Below, one piece after another: positions 17,601-29,600 of a stretch of DNA of 64,000 nucleotides. The notes beneath the pieces are model-generated. The model did no database searches and was not told where the DNA came from. It saw only the letters and a list, made by a program, of their open reading frames with translations. The first letter of the stretch is position 1. Every line of letters begins with the position of its first letter. The stretch is from Streptomyces hygroscopicus. GTDB lineage: Bacteria; Actinomycetota; Actinomycetes; Streptomycetales; Streptomycetaceae. The position numbers were made by a program, and so were the translations under genes. Location: the NCBI GenBank assembly GCA_002021875.1, contig CP018627.1:9300001-9364000 (forward strand), written 5' to 3'.

Positions 17601-20600
17601 GTACGACGTGGCCAGGGAGGCGACGTCGGACAAGGATCGGACGGGGGCCACCGCCCCTGCGGAGCCGATCGCGATCGTCGGTATGGCGTGCCGCCTTCCG
17701 GGCGGTGTGGCGAGCCCTCAGGACTTGTGGCGGCTGGTCAGCGAGGGCCGGGACGTCGTGTCCGGCTTCCCGGAGGACCGAGGCTGGGATCTGGGCAGTC
17801 TGTTCGACGCCGACCCGGAGAAGACCGGCACGTCGTATGCCGATCAGGGCGGATTTCTACGCGAGGCGGGCCTGTTCGATGCGGGCTTCTTCGGGATTTC
17901 GCCGCGTGAGGCGCTCGCCATGGATCCGCAGCAGCGGCTGTTGCTGGAGACCTCGTGGGAGGCGCTGGAGCGGGCCGGGATTGACCCAGGGACATTGAAA
18001 GGTCATGACGTCGGGGTCTTTTCAGGCCTCATGGCACAGGGGTACGGGCTGTCGGGTGCGGCTCCGGCGGAACTCGAGGGCTTCGGCGAGACGGGCACGG
18101 CGTCGAGCGTGGCATCCGGGCGTGTGTCGTACGTGTTCGGTTTCGAGGGCCCCGCGATCACGGTGGACACGGCCTGCTCGTCCTCGCTGGTAGCCATGCA
18201 CCTGGCGGCGCAGGCGTTGCGTCAGGGTGAGTGCTCGATGGCGTTGGCGGGTGGCGCGACAGTGATGGCGAACCCATCCACGTTCGTGGAGTTCTCCCGC
18301 CAACGCGCATTGTCCTCGGACGGCCGGTGCAAGTCGTACGCGGACGCCGCGGATGGCACGGGCTGGGCCGAGGGCGCCGGTGTCGTGGTCCTCGAGCGGC
18401 TGTCGGACGCGCGCCGCAACGGGCACCAGGTGCTTGCGGTGATCCGTGGCAGCGCGATCAGTCAGGACGGCGCGTCGAACGGTCTGACGGCGCCGAGTGG
18501 TCTTGCGCAGCAGCGGGTGATCCGTAAGGCGCTTGCCAGTGCGGGTTTGTCGGCGGCTGATGTGGATGTGGTGGAGGGGCATGGCACGGGCACGGTGCTC
18601 GGTGATCCCATCGAAGCGCAGGCGCTGCTGGCGACGTACGGCCAGGACCGGGAACCCGAGCGTCCATTGTGGCTCGGTTCGCTGAAGTCGAACGTGGGCC
18701 ATACTCAGGCCGCCGCCGGTGTGGCTGGTGTGATCAAGATGGTGGAGGCGTTGCGGCACGGCGTGATGCCGGCGACGCTGCATGCCGATACCCCGTCGTC
18801 ACAGGTGGACTGGTCGGTGGGTGCCGTCGAGGTGCTGACCGAGGCTCGCACCTGGCCGGAGACCGGCCGGCCGCGCCGCGCTGGTGTCTCGTCTTTCGGC
18901 CTCAGCGGGACGAATGCGCACCTGATTCTGGAGCATTCCCCGGAGCCTGCGTCTGAGCCGGTGGTGGACGCCGTTGATGGTGTGGTGCCCCTGGTGGTGT
19001 CGGCGGCTGCGGCCGCCTCGCTGACCGGCCAGGCGCAGCGGCTTGCGTCGTTCGTCGGTTCGGAAGGGGGTGTGGTGCTGCCGGAGGTTGCGGCGGCGTT
19101 GGTGTCGCGGCGTGCGGTGTTGTCCGAGCGTGCGGTGGTGGTGGCGGGTTCGCGTGATGAGGCGTTGTCGGGGCTGGGTGCGCTGGCTCGTGGTGAGGAC
19201 GTTCGTGGGGTGGTTGTTGGTGGTGGGTTGAGGTCGGGTGGGGACGGCAAGGTTGTGTTGGTGTTTCCGGGTCAGGGTTCGCCGTGGGTTGGTATGGGTC
19301 GTGAGTTGTTGGATTGTTCGGCGGTGTTTGCGGCGCGGGTGGGGGAGTGTGCGGTGGCGTTGGAGCGGTGGGTGGATTGGTCGTTGGTGGATGTGTTGCG
19401 GGGGGATTGTTCGGCGGAGTTTTTTGAGCGTGAGGATGTGCGGCAGCCGGCGAGTTTTGCGGTGATGGTGGGTTTGGCCGCGGTGTGGGAGTCGGTGGGT
19501 GTGGTGGCGGATGTGGTGGTGGGTCATTCGGGTGGTGAGGTTGCTGCCGCGTATGTGTCGGGTGCGTTGTCGTTGGAGGATGCGGTTCGGGTTGTGGCGG
19601 TGCGGAGTCAGATCATTTCCGGTGTTCTTTCGGGTCGGGGTGGTATGGCGTCGGTGGGGTTGTCGGAGGAGGAGGTGGTTGCTCGTCTGCAGGAGTGGGA
19701 TGGTCGGGTTGAGATCGGGGCGGTCAACAGTCCGTCCTCGGTGGTGATTTCTGGTGACGCCGAAGCCCTTGGTCAAGCCCTCGACGCCCTTGCGGCGGAC
19801 GGCGTCAGCGCGCGCCGGGTCGCGATCGACTACGCCTCCCACACGAAGCACGTCGAAGCGATCGAAGACGCACTGGCAGCCGCGTTCGCCGACATCCGTG
19901 CCCAGGCGCCGCTGATTCCCTTCTACTCGACCGTGACCGGTGAGTGGGTGCGGGAGGCGGGTGTCCTGGACGGCGGTTACTGGTATCGGAACCTGCGCAG
20001 TCAGGTCCGCTTCGGCCCCGCGATCGCTGACCTGCTGGCCGACGGCCACACCGTCTTCGTGGAGTCCAGCGCGCACCCCGTCCTGGTCCAGCCGATCAAC
20101 GAGATCGTCGACCAGGCCGGCACCGGCGCCGTGGTGAGTGGATCGCTACGTCGTGACGAGGGCACCTCGCGCCGGCTGCTGACCTCGATGGCGGAACTCT
20201 TCGTCCGAGGCGTTCCCGTCGACTGGACCGGTGTCCTCCCGGCCGGTGCCGTCGCCGCCCGGGCCGACCTCCCCACCTACGCCTTCGACCACCAGCACTA
20301 CTGGCTCCGCCCTGCTCCCGCCGTCGACGCCGTCGCGCTCGGACAAGCCGCCGGCGACCACCCGCTCATCGGGGCGATCGTCGGCCGACCGGACTCCGGC
20401 GGCCTCATGACCACCTCGCGGTGGTCGGCGGCCACCCACCCCTGGCTCGGCGATCACACCGTCGGTGATGTCGTGGTCGTACCGAGCGCGGCGCTGGTCG
20501 AGCTGGCCATCCGGCTCGGTGACGAAGTCGGCAGCCCCGTGATCGAGGAGCTGACCGTGGACCGGCCCATCCTGCTGCCGCTGCGCGGCGGCGGCCGAGC

Positions 20601-23600
20601 AGTACAGATGACCGTCGGAAAGGCCGACGAGCAGGGGCGGCGACCGGTCGAGGCATACTCCCGCCCGGACGACGCGAGCCCGGACGCGGTGTGGACACGC
20701 CACGCCCACGGCACATTGATGCCCGGACCGGTGACCCCACCGGCTTCCAGCAGCAGGTGGCCCACCACCAGTCCCACAACCGACGTCGCCCTCCATGAGG
20801 CAATCGGCGACGCCGACCGCTACGGCCTGCACCCGGCGCTGCTCGACGCGGCGATCTGCACGACCCTGCCCCCAGACATGATCGCAACCCGGTGGAGCGG
20901 GGTGACCTTGCTGGCCTCCGGCGCCGCGGCGGTACGGGTCCGCGCAGCCCGTGACGCCGCTGGAGTGACCCGCCTCGAGCTGGTGGATGCCACCGACGCG
21001 CCGGTGCTGATCGCTGATGCCGTCGTCGCCGAGCCGTTTTCGCCCGAGAAGGCGGACGCGTCGGCGCCCGGCGCCCTGTTCCAGGTCGATTGGGTCGAAC
21101 TCCTCCCGCCCCCGGGGGAAACGACTGAGGAAGCCGTCACCACGGCGACCATCGCCGACGCCGAAGACCTCGCTGACCTCACAGCCGTACCAGACCTTCT
21201 GATGTACGAGGCCGGGCACTCGCCCGCCGACCCGCGCGAGGCCGTCGCCGCCGCGTTGGCCGTTCTCCAGACATGGCTGGCAGCACCGGCCCTGGCGCAC
21301 ACCCGCCTCGTCGTGATGATCCCCGGGGCTGAGGACGATCTCACCGCGGCCGCCGTGTCCGGCCTGCTGCGTTCGGCACAGTCGGAGCACCCCGACCGCA
21401 TCGTCCTTGTCGACCGCGAGAATGCCGAACACCACGACAGCGCAGCGACCGTGAAGGCCGTGCGACTCGCGTCGGTCACGGGCGAGCCCCAAATCCGTGT
21501 GCGAGATGGCGTGACCCTCGTACCTCGGCTCAAACGCGCCCCACTCACCGAAAATCCCCGGCGCGAGTTCACCCCTGACGGCACCGTCCTCGTCACCGGC
21601 GGCACGGGGACGCTCGGCAGTCTCGTAGCCCGGCACCTGGCTACCGAACACGGCGTACGGCACCTGCTGCTGACCAGCCGGAGCGGACCGAACGCCGAAG
21701 GGGCGGCGGCGCTGTACGAGGAACTGACAAACCTCGGCACGACCGTCACCATCGCCGCGTGCGACACCGCCGACCGAGACGCTGTCGCCGCGCTCCTCGC
21801 CGCCGTACCGGACGCACACCCGCTCACCGCCGTCGTCCATACCGCCGGAGTCCTCGACGACGCCGTGGTCACCACCCTGACCCCGGCCCGTCTCGACACA
21901 GTCCTGCGGCCGAAACTTGACGCCGCACTGCACCTGCACGACCTGACCCGACACATCGACCTCGCGGCGTTCGTCCTCTTCTCCTCCGCCGCCGGCGTCC
22001 TCGGCAACCCCGGCCAGGGCAACTACGCCGCCGCGAACGCCTCCCTGGACGCCCTCGCCCTGCACCGCCGCCGCTCCGGCCTGCCCGGCATCTCCCTCGC
22101 CTGGGGTTACTGGAACGCGGCCACCGCCATGACCCGGCACCTCGGCGCCGCAGACCTGCACCGCACCCGGAGCCTCGGCATGGCCGGGCTCTCCACCGCC
22201 GAGGGCATGGCGCTGCTCGACATGGCCCTGCGGGCGGGCGAGGAGACTCCCGCGGCTCTTGTGGCAACTCGGTTCGACCTTCCCGCCCTGCGGGCATCCA
22301 CCCGCGCCGGAACTCCCGTGGCACCGCTCCTGCGCGGCCTCGCACCCGTTCCTCGGCCGGCCGCCACGTCCTCGCATACGGCCGTAACCGGCTCCCTGCG
22401 TCAGCGGCTCGACCGCCTGGGCGCCAGGGAGCGCACAGAGGCGCTGGTGGAACTGGTCCGGCAGAACGCCGCCCAGGTGCTCGGCCACTCCGGCGCTGAC
22501 GACATCCGCGTCGACCGCGCCTTCAAGGACGCCGGCTTCGACTCGCTGACCGCCATCGAGCTGCGCAACCGGCTCGCGGCCGCGACGACTCTCACCCTGC
22601 CCTCCACCATCGTCTTCGATCACCCGAAGCCGCTGCTGCTCGCCGACCACCTGCGCGTACAGCTCTTCGGCGACGACGAACAACGACATGAGAACGACCA
22701 GCACGGCGACGGCACCGTGGCTACCCTCTCCGACGACCCGATCGCCATCGTCGCGATGGCCTGCCGCTTCCCCGGCGGTGTGGAAAGCCCCGAAGACCTG
22801 TGGCGCCTGGTCACCGAAGACACCGCGGTCATCGGCGAGTTCCCCGACGACCGCGGCTGGGACATCGATTCGCACTACGACGCTGATCCTGACCGAATCG
22901 GCAAGACCTACGTACGGCACGGCGCGTTCCTGGACGACGCAACCGGATTCGACGCCGCCTTCTTCGGGATCTCACCGAACGAGGCGCTCGCGATGGACCC
23001 CCAGCAGCGGCTGTTCCTGGAAACCTCCTGGGAGGCGTTCGAACGCGCCGCGATCGACCCGACCGGACCCGGCAGTAAGGACGTCGGCGTCTTCGTCGGC
23101 GTCAACAGCCACGACTACACCGTTCGGACGCACCACGCGCCCGGCGTCGAGGGCTTCCGCCTCACCGGCAACTCCGGCAGCGTCATCTCCGGCCGGATCG
23201 CCTACCAGTTCGGCTTCGAAGGCCCGGCTATCACGATCGACACAGCCTGCTCGTCCTCGCTCGTCGCCCTCCACCTGGCGGCCCGCGCACTCCAGCAGGG
23301 CGAGTGCTCCATGGCCCTCGCCGGCGGCGTGATGGTCATGGGCAATCTGGAGACCTTCGTCGAGTTCTCCCGGCAGCGCGGCCTCTCGCCGGACGGCCGC
23401 TGCAAGGCCTTCGCCGACGCGGCGGATGGAACCGGCTGGTCCGAGGGCGTCGGCGTGCTCCTCGTCGAACGACTCTCCGACGCACGCCGCCGAGGTCACC
23501 AGGTCCTCGCGGTGGTCAAAGGCACCGCAGTCAACCAGGACGGCGCGTCCAACGGACTCACAGCGCCCAACGGCCTCTCACAGCAGCGAGTGATCCGCAA

Positions 23601-26600
23601 GGCGCTCGCCGACGCCGGCCTGTCGACATCGGATGTGGACGCGGTCGAGGGCCACGGCACGGGAACGGTCCTCGGAGACCCCATCGAGGCGCAGGCGCTG
23701 CTCGCCACCTACGGGCAGAACCGGCCCGCCGACCGCCCGCTGTGGCTCGGCTCGGTCAAGTCCAACATCGGTCACACCCAAGCCGCGGCCGGCGTGGCAG
23801 GCGTCATCAAGATGGTGATGGCGATGCGGGACGGCGTCATGCCCCGCACGCTGCATGTGGACCGGCCCTCAACCCACGTGGACTGGTCCACCGGCGCGGT
23901 GCAGCTACTCGCTGAGGCCCGTCAGTGGCCCGATGCCGGGCATCCGCGATGCGCCGGCGTCTCGTCCTTCGGCATCAGCGGCACCAACGCGCACGTCGTG
24001 ATCCAGCAGGCGCCGGCCGAAGACGCCACCTCGGACCAGACGCACGGCACCGAACCCGCACCATCACATTCCGCTGGTCTGCCCACGCCCGTTCCTGTGT
24101 CGGCCCGGACAGCGGCGGCTCTGCGCGCCCAGGCCGGACGCCTCGCTCGCTTCGTCGACGCGCGGCCCGAGCTGTTCCTCACCGACACCGCGCACGCGCT
24201 GGCCACTACCCGTGCCCAACTCGGCCACCGGGCTGTGCTGCTGGCCACCGACCGGCAGCAGCTCGCTGACGCGCTGCGCGCACTCAGCAACGGCACACCC
24301 ACCGCCGCCACTATCACCGGCCGCCCCTCCGAGGGGAAACTGGCCTTCCTCTTCACGGGGCAGGGCAGCCAGTGGGCCGGCATGGGCCGCGAACTCGCTG
24401 AACGACACCCGGTCTTCCGCGAGGCATTCACCGCCGCATGCGATGCCGTCGAACGACACCTGGACGGTCACCTGACGCGTCCGTTGCACCACGTGCTGTT
24501 CGCCGAGTCCGGCACGGCGGAAGCCGCATTGCTCGACCAGACCCTGTACACACAGGCAGGTCTCTTCGCCCTGGAGACCGCGCTGTTCCGGCTCTTCGGC
24601 TCCTGGGGCGTACATCCGGACCTCGTGGCCGGACACTCGGTCGGCGAGATCTCCGCCGCCCATGCCGCCGGAATACTCGACCTGGCGGAGGCAGGCGAAC
24701 TGGTCGCCGCCCGCGGCCGGTTGATGCAGGCCCTGCCGGAGGGCGGCGCGATGGTCGCCGTCCAGGCAACGGAGGCCGAGGTCGCACTGTTGCTGGACGA
24801 GACGACAGGCGAGATCGCCATCGCCGCGGTCAACGGACCCGACGCCATCGTGCTCTCCGGCGCCCAGGACACCGTCCTCGACGTGGCCGCGCGACTGGCC
24901 GACCAGGGCCGGAAGACCAAACGCCTGAAGGTCAGTCACGCCTTCCACTCGCCACTGATGGCCCCCATGCTCGACGAGTTCCGAGCTGTCGTTGCCCGGC
25001 TGCGTCCCCGCCCGGCCACCATCCCGGTCGTCTCCACGCTCACCGGCACCCCCGCGAAGGACGGCCAGTTCGCCACCCCGGAGTACTGGGCCGACCAGGT
25101 GCGCCATGCCGTACGGTTCGCCGACGCGGTCACCGCACTGCGCGACCAGGGCGCCCGAACCTTCCTGGAGATCGGACCCGGCAGCGGCCTGACCTCTTTG
25201 GCCCTCGGCGCTCTCGGCACGGATCACGGGGGCTGCTTCGCCACCATGAGTGAGGACGACTCAGAGGAGACCTCCGTCCTCACCGCACTCGCCGAACTGC
25301 ACGTCCGTGACACGGGCGTCGACTGGCCGGCGCTCCTCGGCACCCCGGCCACCGAGATCGGCACCGAACTGCCCACGTACGCCTTCCAGCACCAGCGTTA
25401 CTGGGTCGAACCCGAGATCTCCGCCGCGGGCGCCGAGGCGCTCGGCGCCCGCGCCACCGGACACCCGTTGCTCAGCACGGCCATCGAGATTCCCGGGGAC
25501 GGCCCCACCTGTTTGGTGCTCACAGGCCGGCTCGACCGGCGGGCCCTCGGCCGGCTCCTCGACCCCGGCACCGGTGCCGTTCCGGCAGCCGCACTTCTCG
25601 ACCTCCTGGTCCACGCAGGCACCCTGGCGGGCAGCGGCGCGGTCGAACAGATCATCATCGACTCGCCGCTGACCGTGCCCGAACACAGCCACCTCCAGCT
25701 CCGCGTCCGCGTCGATGGTCCCGGCCGGGACGGGCTGCGCCCGGTCGTCATCCACAGCAGGCGGTCCGGCGACGAGGACAGCACCTGGACGCGCCACGCC
25801 CGCGCCCTGCTCCGGCCCGGCCTGCCCACACCATCCTTCGACCTGCGCACCTGGCCGGCCGCTGGAGCCGACGCCCTGGCCGACCTGCTCGACCCCCAAG
25901 AGAGCGGGGGCATACACGGCCTGACGGAACAGGACGGCCAGCTCTTCGCCAACCTTTCCCTGCCACCGGAACTCGTCGATCAAGCCGCGGGGTTCACCCT
26001 CCATCCCGCACTCCTCGACTCCGTCCTTCGCCTCCTGGCAGACCGCACCGGCGAGAGCGGGCGCGACCTCACAACCTGCACCGACCTGGCCGTGTTCGCC
26101 GAGGGCGCCACAGCCCTGCGGCTACGGGCGACGCCCGTGGACGGCGGACGCCATCTTGTGGAGCTCGCCGACCACACGGGCGAACCAGTCGCTGTGCTCG
26201 GCCCACTGGCCCTGGGCAGCCCCACCAGCGTCACCATCGCCGCCACGGTTGCCACCCCTGCCCCCGGCGAGACGCATACGACGAAGGACGGTCAGCTGGT
26301 CCGACGCATCGTCGGCCGCCCGGCCGCCGAGAAGGGATCACTGGCCCACCGGCTCGCCGCGCTGGACGCCACCGAACAGCAGCGGGCACTGCTGGACCTC
26401 GTGAAGGAGAGCGCGGCCGTCGTCCTCGGCCACACCGGCGCCGAAGCACTGGAGGAGAACCGGCCGTTCAAGGACCTCGGCTTCGACTCGCTCAGCGCCG
26501 TCAAACTCCGCAACCGGTTGCACGACTTCACTGGCGTGAGCCTGCCCAGCACTGTCGTCTTCGACCACCCCACCCCTTCCACTCTCGCCGGGCACCTGCG

Positions 26601-29600
26601 CATCGAACTGCTGGGCGAGGAAGTCGTACCCGAACCGGCTGAAGGCATCCGACCCGGACCTGCCGTGCCGGCGGAATCCGACGAGCCGATCGCCATCATC
26701 GCCATGAGCACCCGCCTGCCCGGTGGTGTCGACACCCCTGAGGACTTGTGGCGATTGGTCATCGACGAGCGCGACGCGCTCTCCGTCTTCCCGCACAACC
26801 GGGACTGGGACGTCGACGCGCTGTACCACCCGGACCCTGCCCACCCCGGCACCACCTACACCCGCGTCGGCGGATTCCTGCACGACGCCGCCCAGTTCGA
26901 CGCCAAACTCTTCGGGATCTCACCGCGCGAGGCCCTCGCGATGGATCCGCAGCAGCGGCTGCTCCTGGAGACCTCGTGGGAGGCCCTGGAACGCGCCGGA
27001 ATCGACCCCCTCTCCGTCCGGGGCCACGACATCGGCGTTTTCACCGGCATCGTCCACCACGACTACGTCACCCGGCTGAGGCAGGTCCCCGAGGACGTCC
27101 GGGGCTACGTGATGACCGGCACGTCGCCGAGCGTGGCGTCGGGGCGCGTGGCGTACGTGTTCGGCTTCGAAGGGCCGGCGGTGACCATCGACACGGCTTG
27201 CTCGTCCTCGCTCGTAGCGATGCACCTGGCGGCCCAGGCGATCCGGCGCGGAGAGTGCTCGCTCGCGCTCGCCGGAGGTGCGACCGTCATGTCCAGCCCG
27301 GATGCCTTCGTCGAATTCGCCGGCCAGCGCGGACTATCCCCCGACGGCCGGTGCAAGGCGTACTCCTCGACCGCGGACGGCACGGGTTTCGCCGAGGGCG
27401 TCGGCGTGATCGTCCTGGAGCGCCTGTCGCAAGCCCGTCGCAACGGCCACCGGATCCTGGCCGTGGTGCGCGGCAGCGCGGTCAACCAGGACGGCGCCTC
27501 GAACGGGCTGTCCGCCCCCAGCGGACCATCCCAGCAACGCGTCATCCGACGCGCCCTGTCTGACGCCGGCCTGTCGACGAAGGACATCGACATCGTCGAG
27601 GGCCACGGCACCGGCACCCCCCTGGGCGACCCGATCGAGGTCCAGGCGCTACTCGCCACCTACGGCCAGGACCGGCCCGCCGACAGTCCCCTGTGGCTCG
27701 GCTCGCTGAAGTCCAACATCGGCCACACCCAGGCAGCCGCGGGCATCTCCGGCGTCATCAAAATGGTCCAAGCGCTACAGCACGGCGTCATGCCGCCGAC
27801 GCTCCACGTCGCCGAGCCGACACCGCAGGTGGATTGGGCGACCAACGCGATCGCCCTGCTCACGCAGGCACGGGAATGGCCGGCCACCGGCCGCCCGCGC
27901 CGAGCCGCCGTCTCCTCCTTCGGCGTGAGCGGCACGAACGCGCACGTGATCCTGGAACAGGCTCCCGTAGAGCAGCCCGCAGCGATGGCCACGCCGACCG
28001 AAGCGGTGGGCCCGCTGGTCGTGTCCGCCGCATCGAAGGCATCCCTGGCAGGGCAGGCAGCGCGCCTCGCGACGTTCCTCGAGACCTCCGAGAACTCCGC
28101 GCCGCTGGATGCCGTGGCGGCGGGGTTGGTGTCGCAGCGGACGGTGTTGTCCGAGCGTGCAGTGGTGGTGGCCGGTTCCCGTGCCGAGGCGCTGGCGGGT
28201 CTGCACGGGCTCGCGCGGGGTGAATCTCATCCCGATGTCGTCGCCGGGAGCGCGGTGGCTGCGGGCCGGACGGTGCTGGTGTTCCCGGGCCAGGGTTCGC
28301 AGTGGGAGGGCATGGGCCGTGAACTCCTTGACTCCTCACCGGTGTTCGCGCAGCGGGTCGGGGAGTGCGCAGCGGCGCTTGAGCAATGGGTTGACTGGTC
28401 GTTGGAGGACGTGCTGCGGGGGGATGTTCCGGCCGAGATGCTGGACAGGATCGAGGTGATCCAGCCGGCGCTGTTCTCCGTGATGGTGGGGCTTGCCGCG
28501 GTGTGGGCGTCGATGGGCGTGGTGCCGGATGCGGTGGTCGGTCACTCGCAGGGTGAGATCGCCGCCGCGTGTGTCTCGGGCGCGCTGTCATTGGAGGACG
28601 CAGCTCGGATTGTAGTGCTGCGCTCACAGCTGTTCGCCGACGAACTGGTGGGGCGAGGCGCCGTGGCATCCGTGGCGCTGTCCAGGCAAGACGCGGAAGA
28701 GTTGCTGGCGCCGTACGGAGACCGGTTGGCTATCGCGGGCGTGAACAGCCCCCGCTCGGTGACCGTGGCCGGGGCGCACGAGCCGCTCGAGGAGCTGGTT
28801 GCGGCGCTGACCGAGCGAGGGATCCGGGCCCGGATCGTGCCCTCGACAGTCGCCTCGCACTCCCCGCAGGTCGACAGGCTGCGCGACCGCATCACCGAAC
28901 TGCTGTCCTTCGTACGCCCCGGCAAGGGCCGCGTGCCGCTCTACTCGACCGTCACCGGCGAGGTCCTGCACGGCCCTGAACTGACGGCCGACTACTGGTT
29001 CGAGAACTGCCGCCGACCGGTCGATTTCGAGCCCGTCGTCCGCAAGCTGCTGGCCGGCGGTCACACCGTGTTCGTGGAGTCGAGCGCCCACCCGGTCCTG
29101 GTCCAGCCGCTCAATCAGATCGTGGACGAGGAGGATGACAACGTCCGGCTGCGTACCGTTGTCGGCAGCACGCTGCGCCGTGACGAGGGCGGCCCGCGCC
29201 GCCTGCTCGCCTCGATGGCCGAGCTCTTCGTCCGGGGTGTTCCCGTCGACTGGACCAACGTCCTCATGGCCGGGGCCGGACACGTCGACCTTCCGACGTA
29301 CGCCTTCGACCGGCGCCACTACTGGTTGCAGGATGCTGAGAAAGCCGACGACAGCGGCGCCCCTGACAACGCCGCCGACGCGGACTTCTGGAGCGCAGTC
29401 GAGCAGACCGACGCGGACTCGCTCGCCGGGCTCCTCGCCCCGGACTCCGCCGGTCTGCGCGACGCCTTGCGCACCGTCGTGCCAGCGCTTGCGGACTGGC
29501 GCGGCAGGAGCCTGCGGCGCTCCAGCGCTGAACGCCTCCGCTACGCTGTCGCCTGGCGGCCCCTGGACCGTGAGGTGTCGGGGGTACCCGCGGGCCGCTG

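Larger units (their letters stand above)
17660..22660 (+). other. PKS A module 1: KS-AT-(DH)-KR-ACP
   Basis: The KS active-site Cys is at 18175-18177 (DTACSSSL). The AT nucleophile Ser is at 19528-19530 in the unusual motif GHSGG; the specificity motif is YASH (19831-19842), which usually means methylmalonyl. The DH (about 20350-21060) lacks the YGP region, has Asp for the conserved Gly after the catalytic His ([10 protein letters not shown]) and Cys where Gln/His is expected (DAAIC), so it is judged dead. The KR has GGTGTLG, LDD (B-type) and intact Ser, Tyr, Asn ([15 protein letters not shown]). The ACP Ser is at 22543-22545. Predicted outcome: a beta-hydroxyl. Confidence 0.85.

Noticed and set aside
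20146..22920. 924-residue open frame antisense to module 1
   Set aside because: It has no domain pattern and is a mirror of the KR and ACP coding sequence. Long antisense frames are expected at this GC content.
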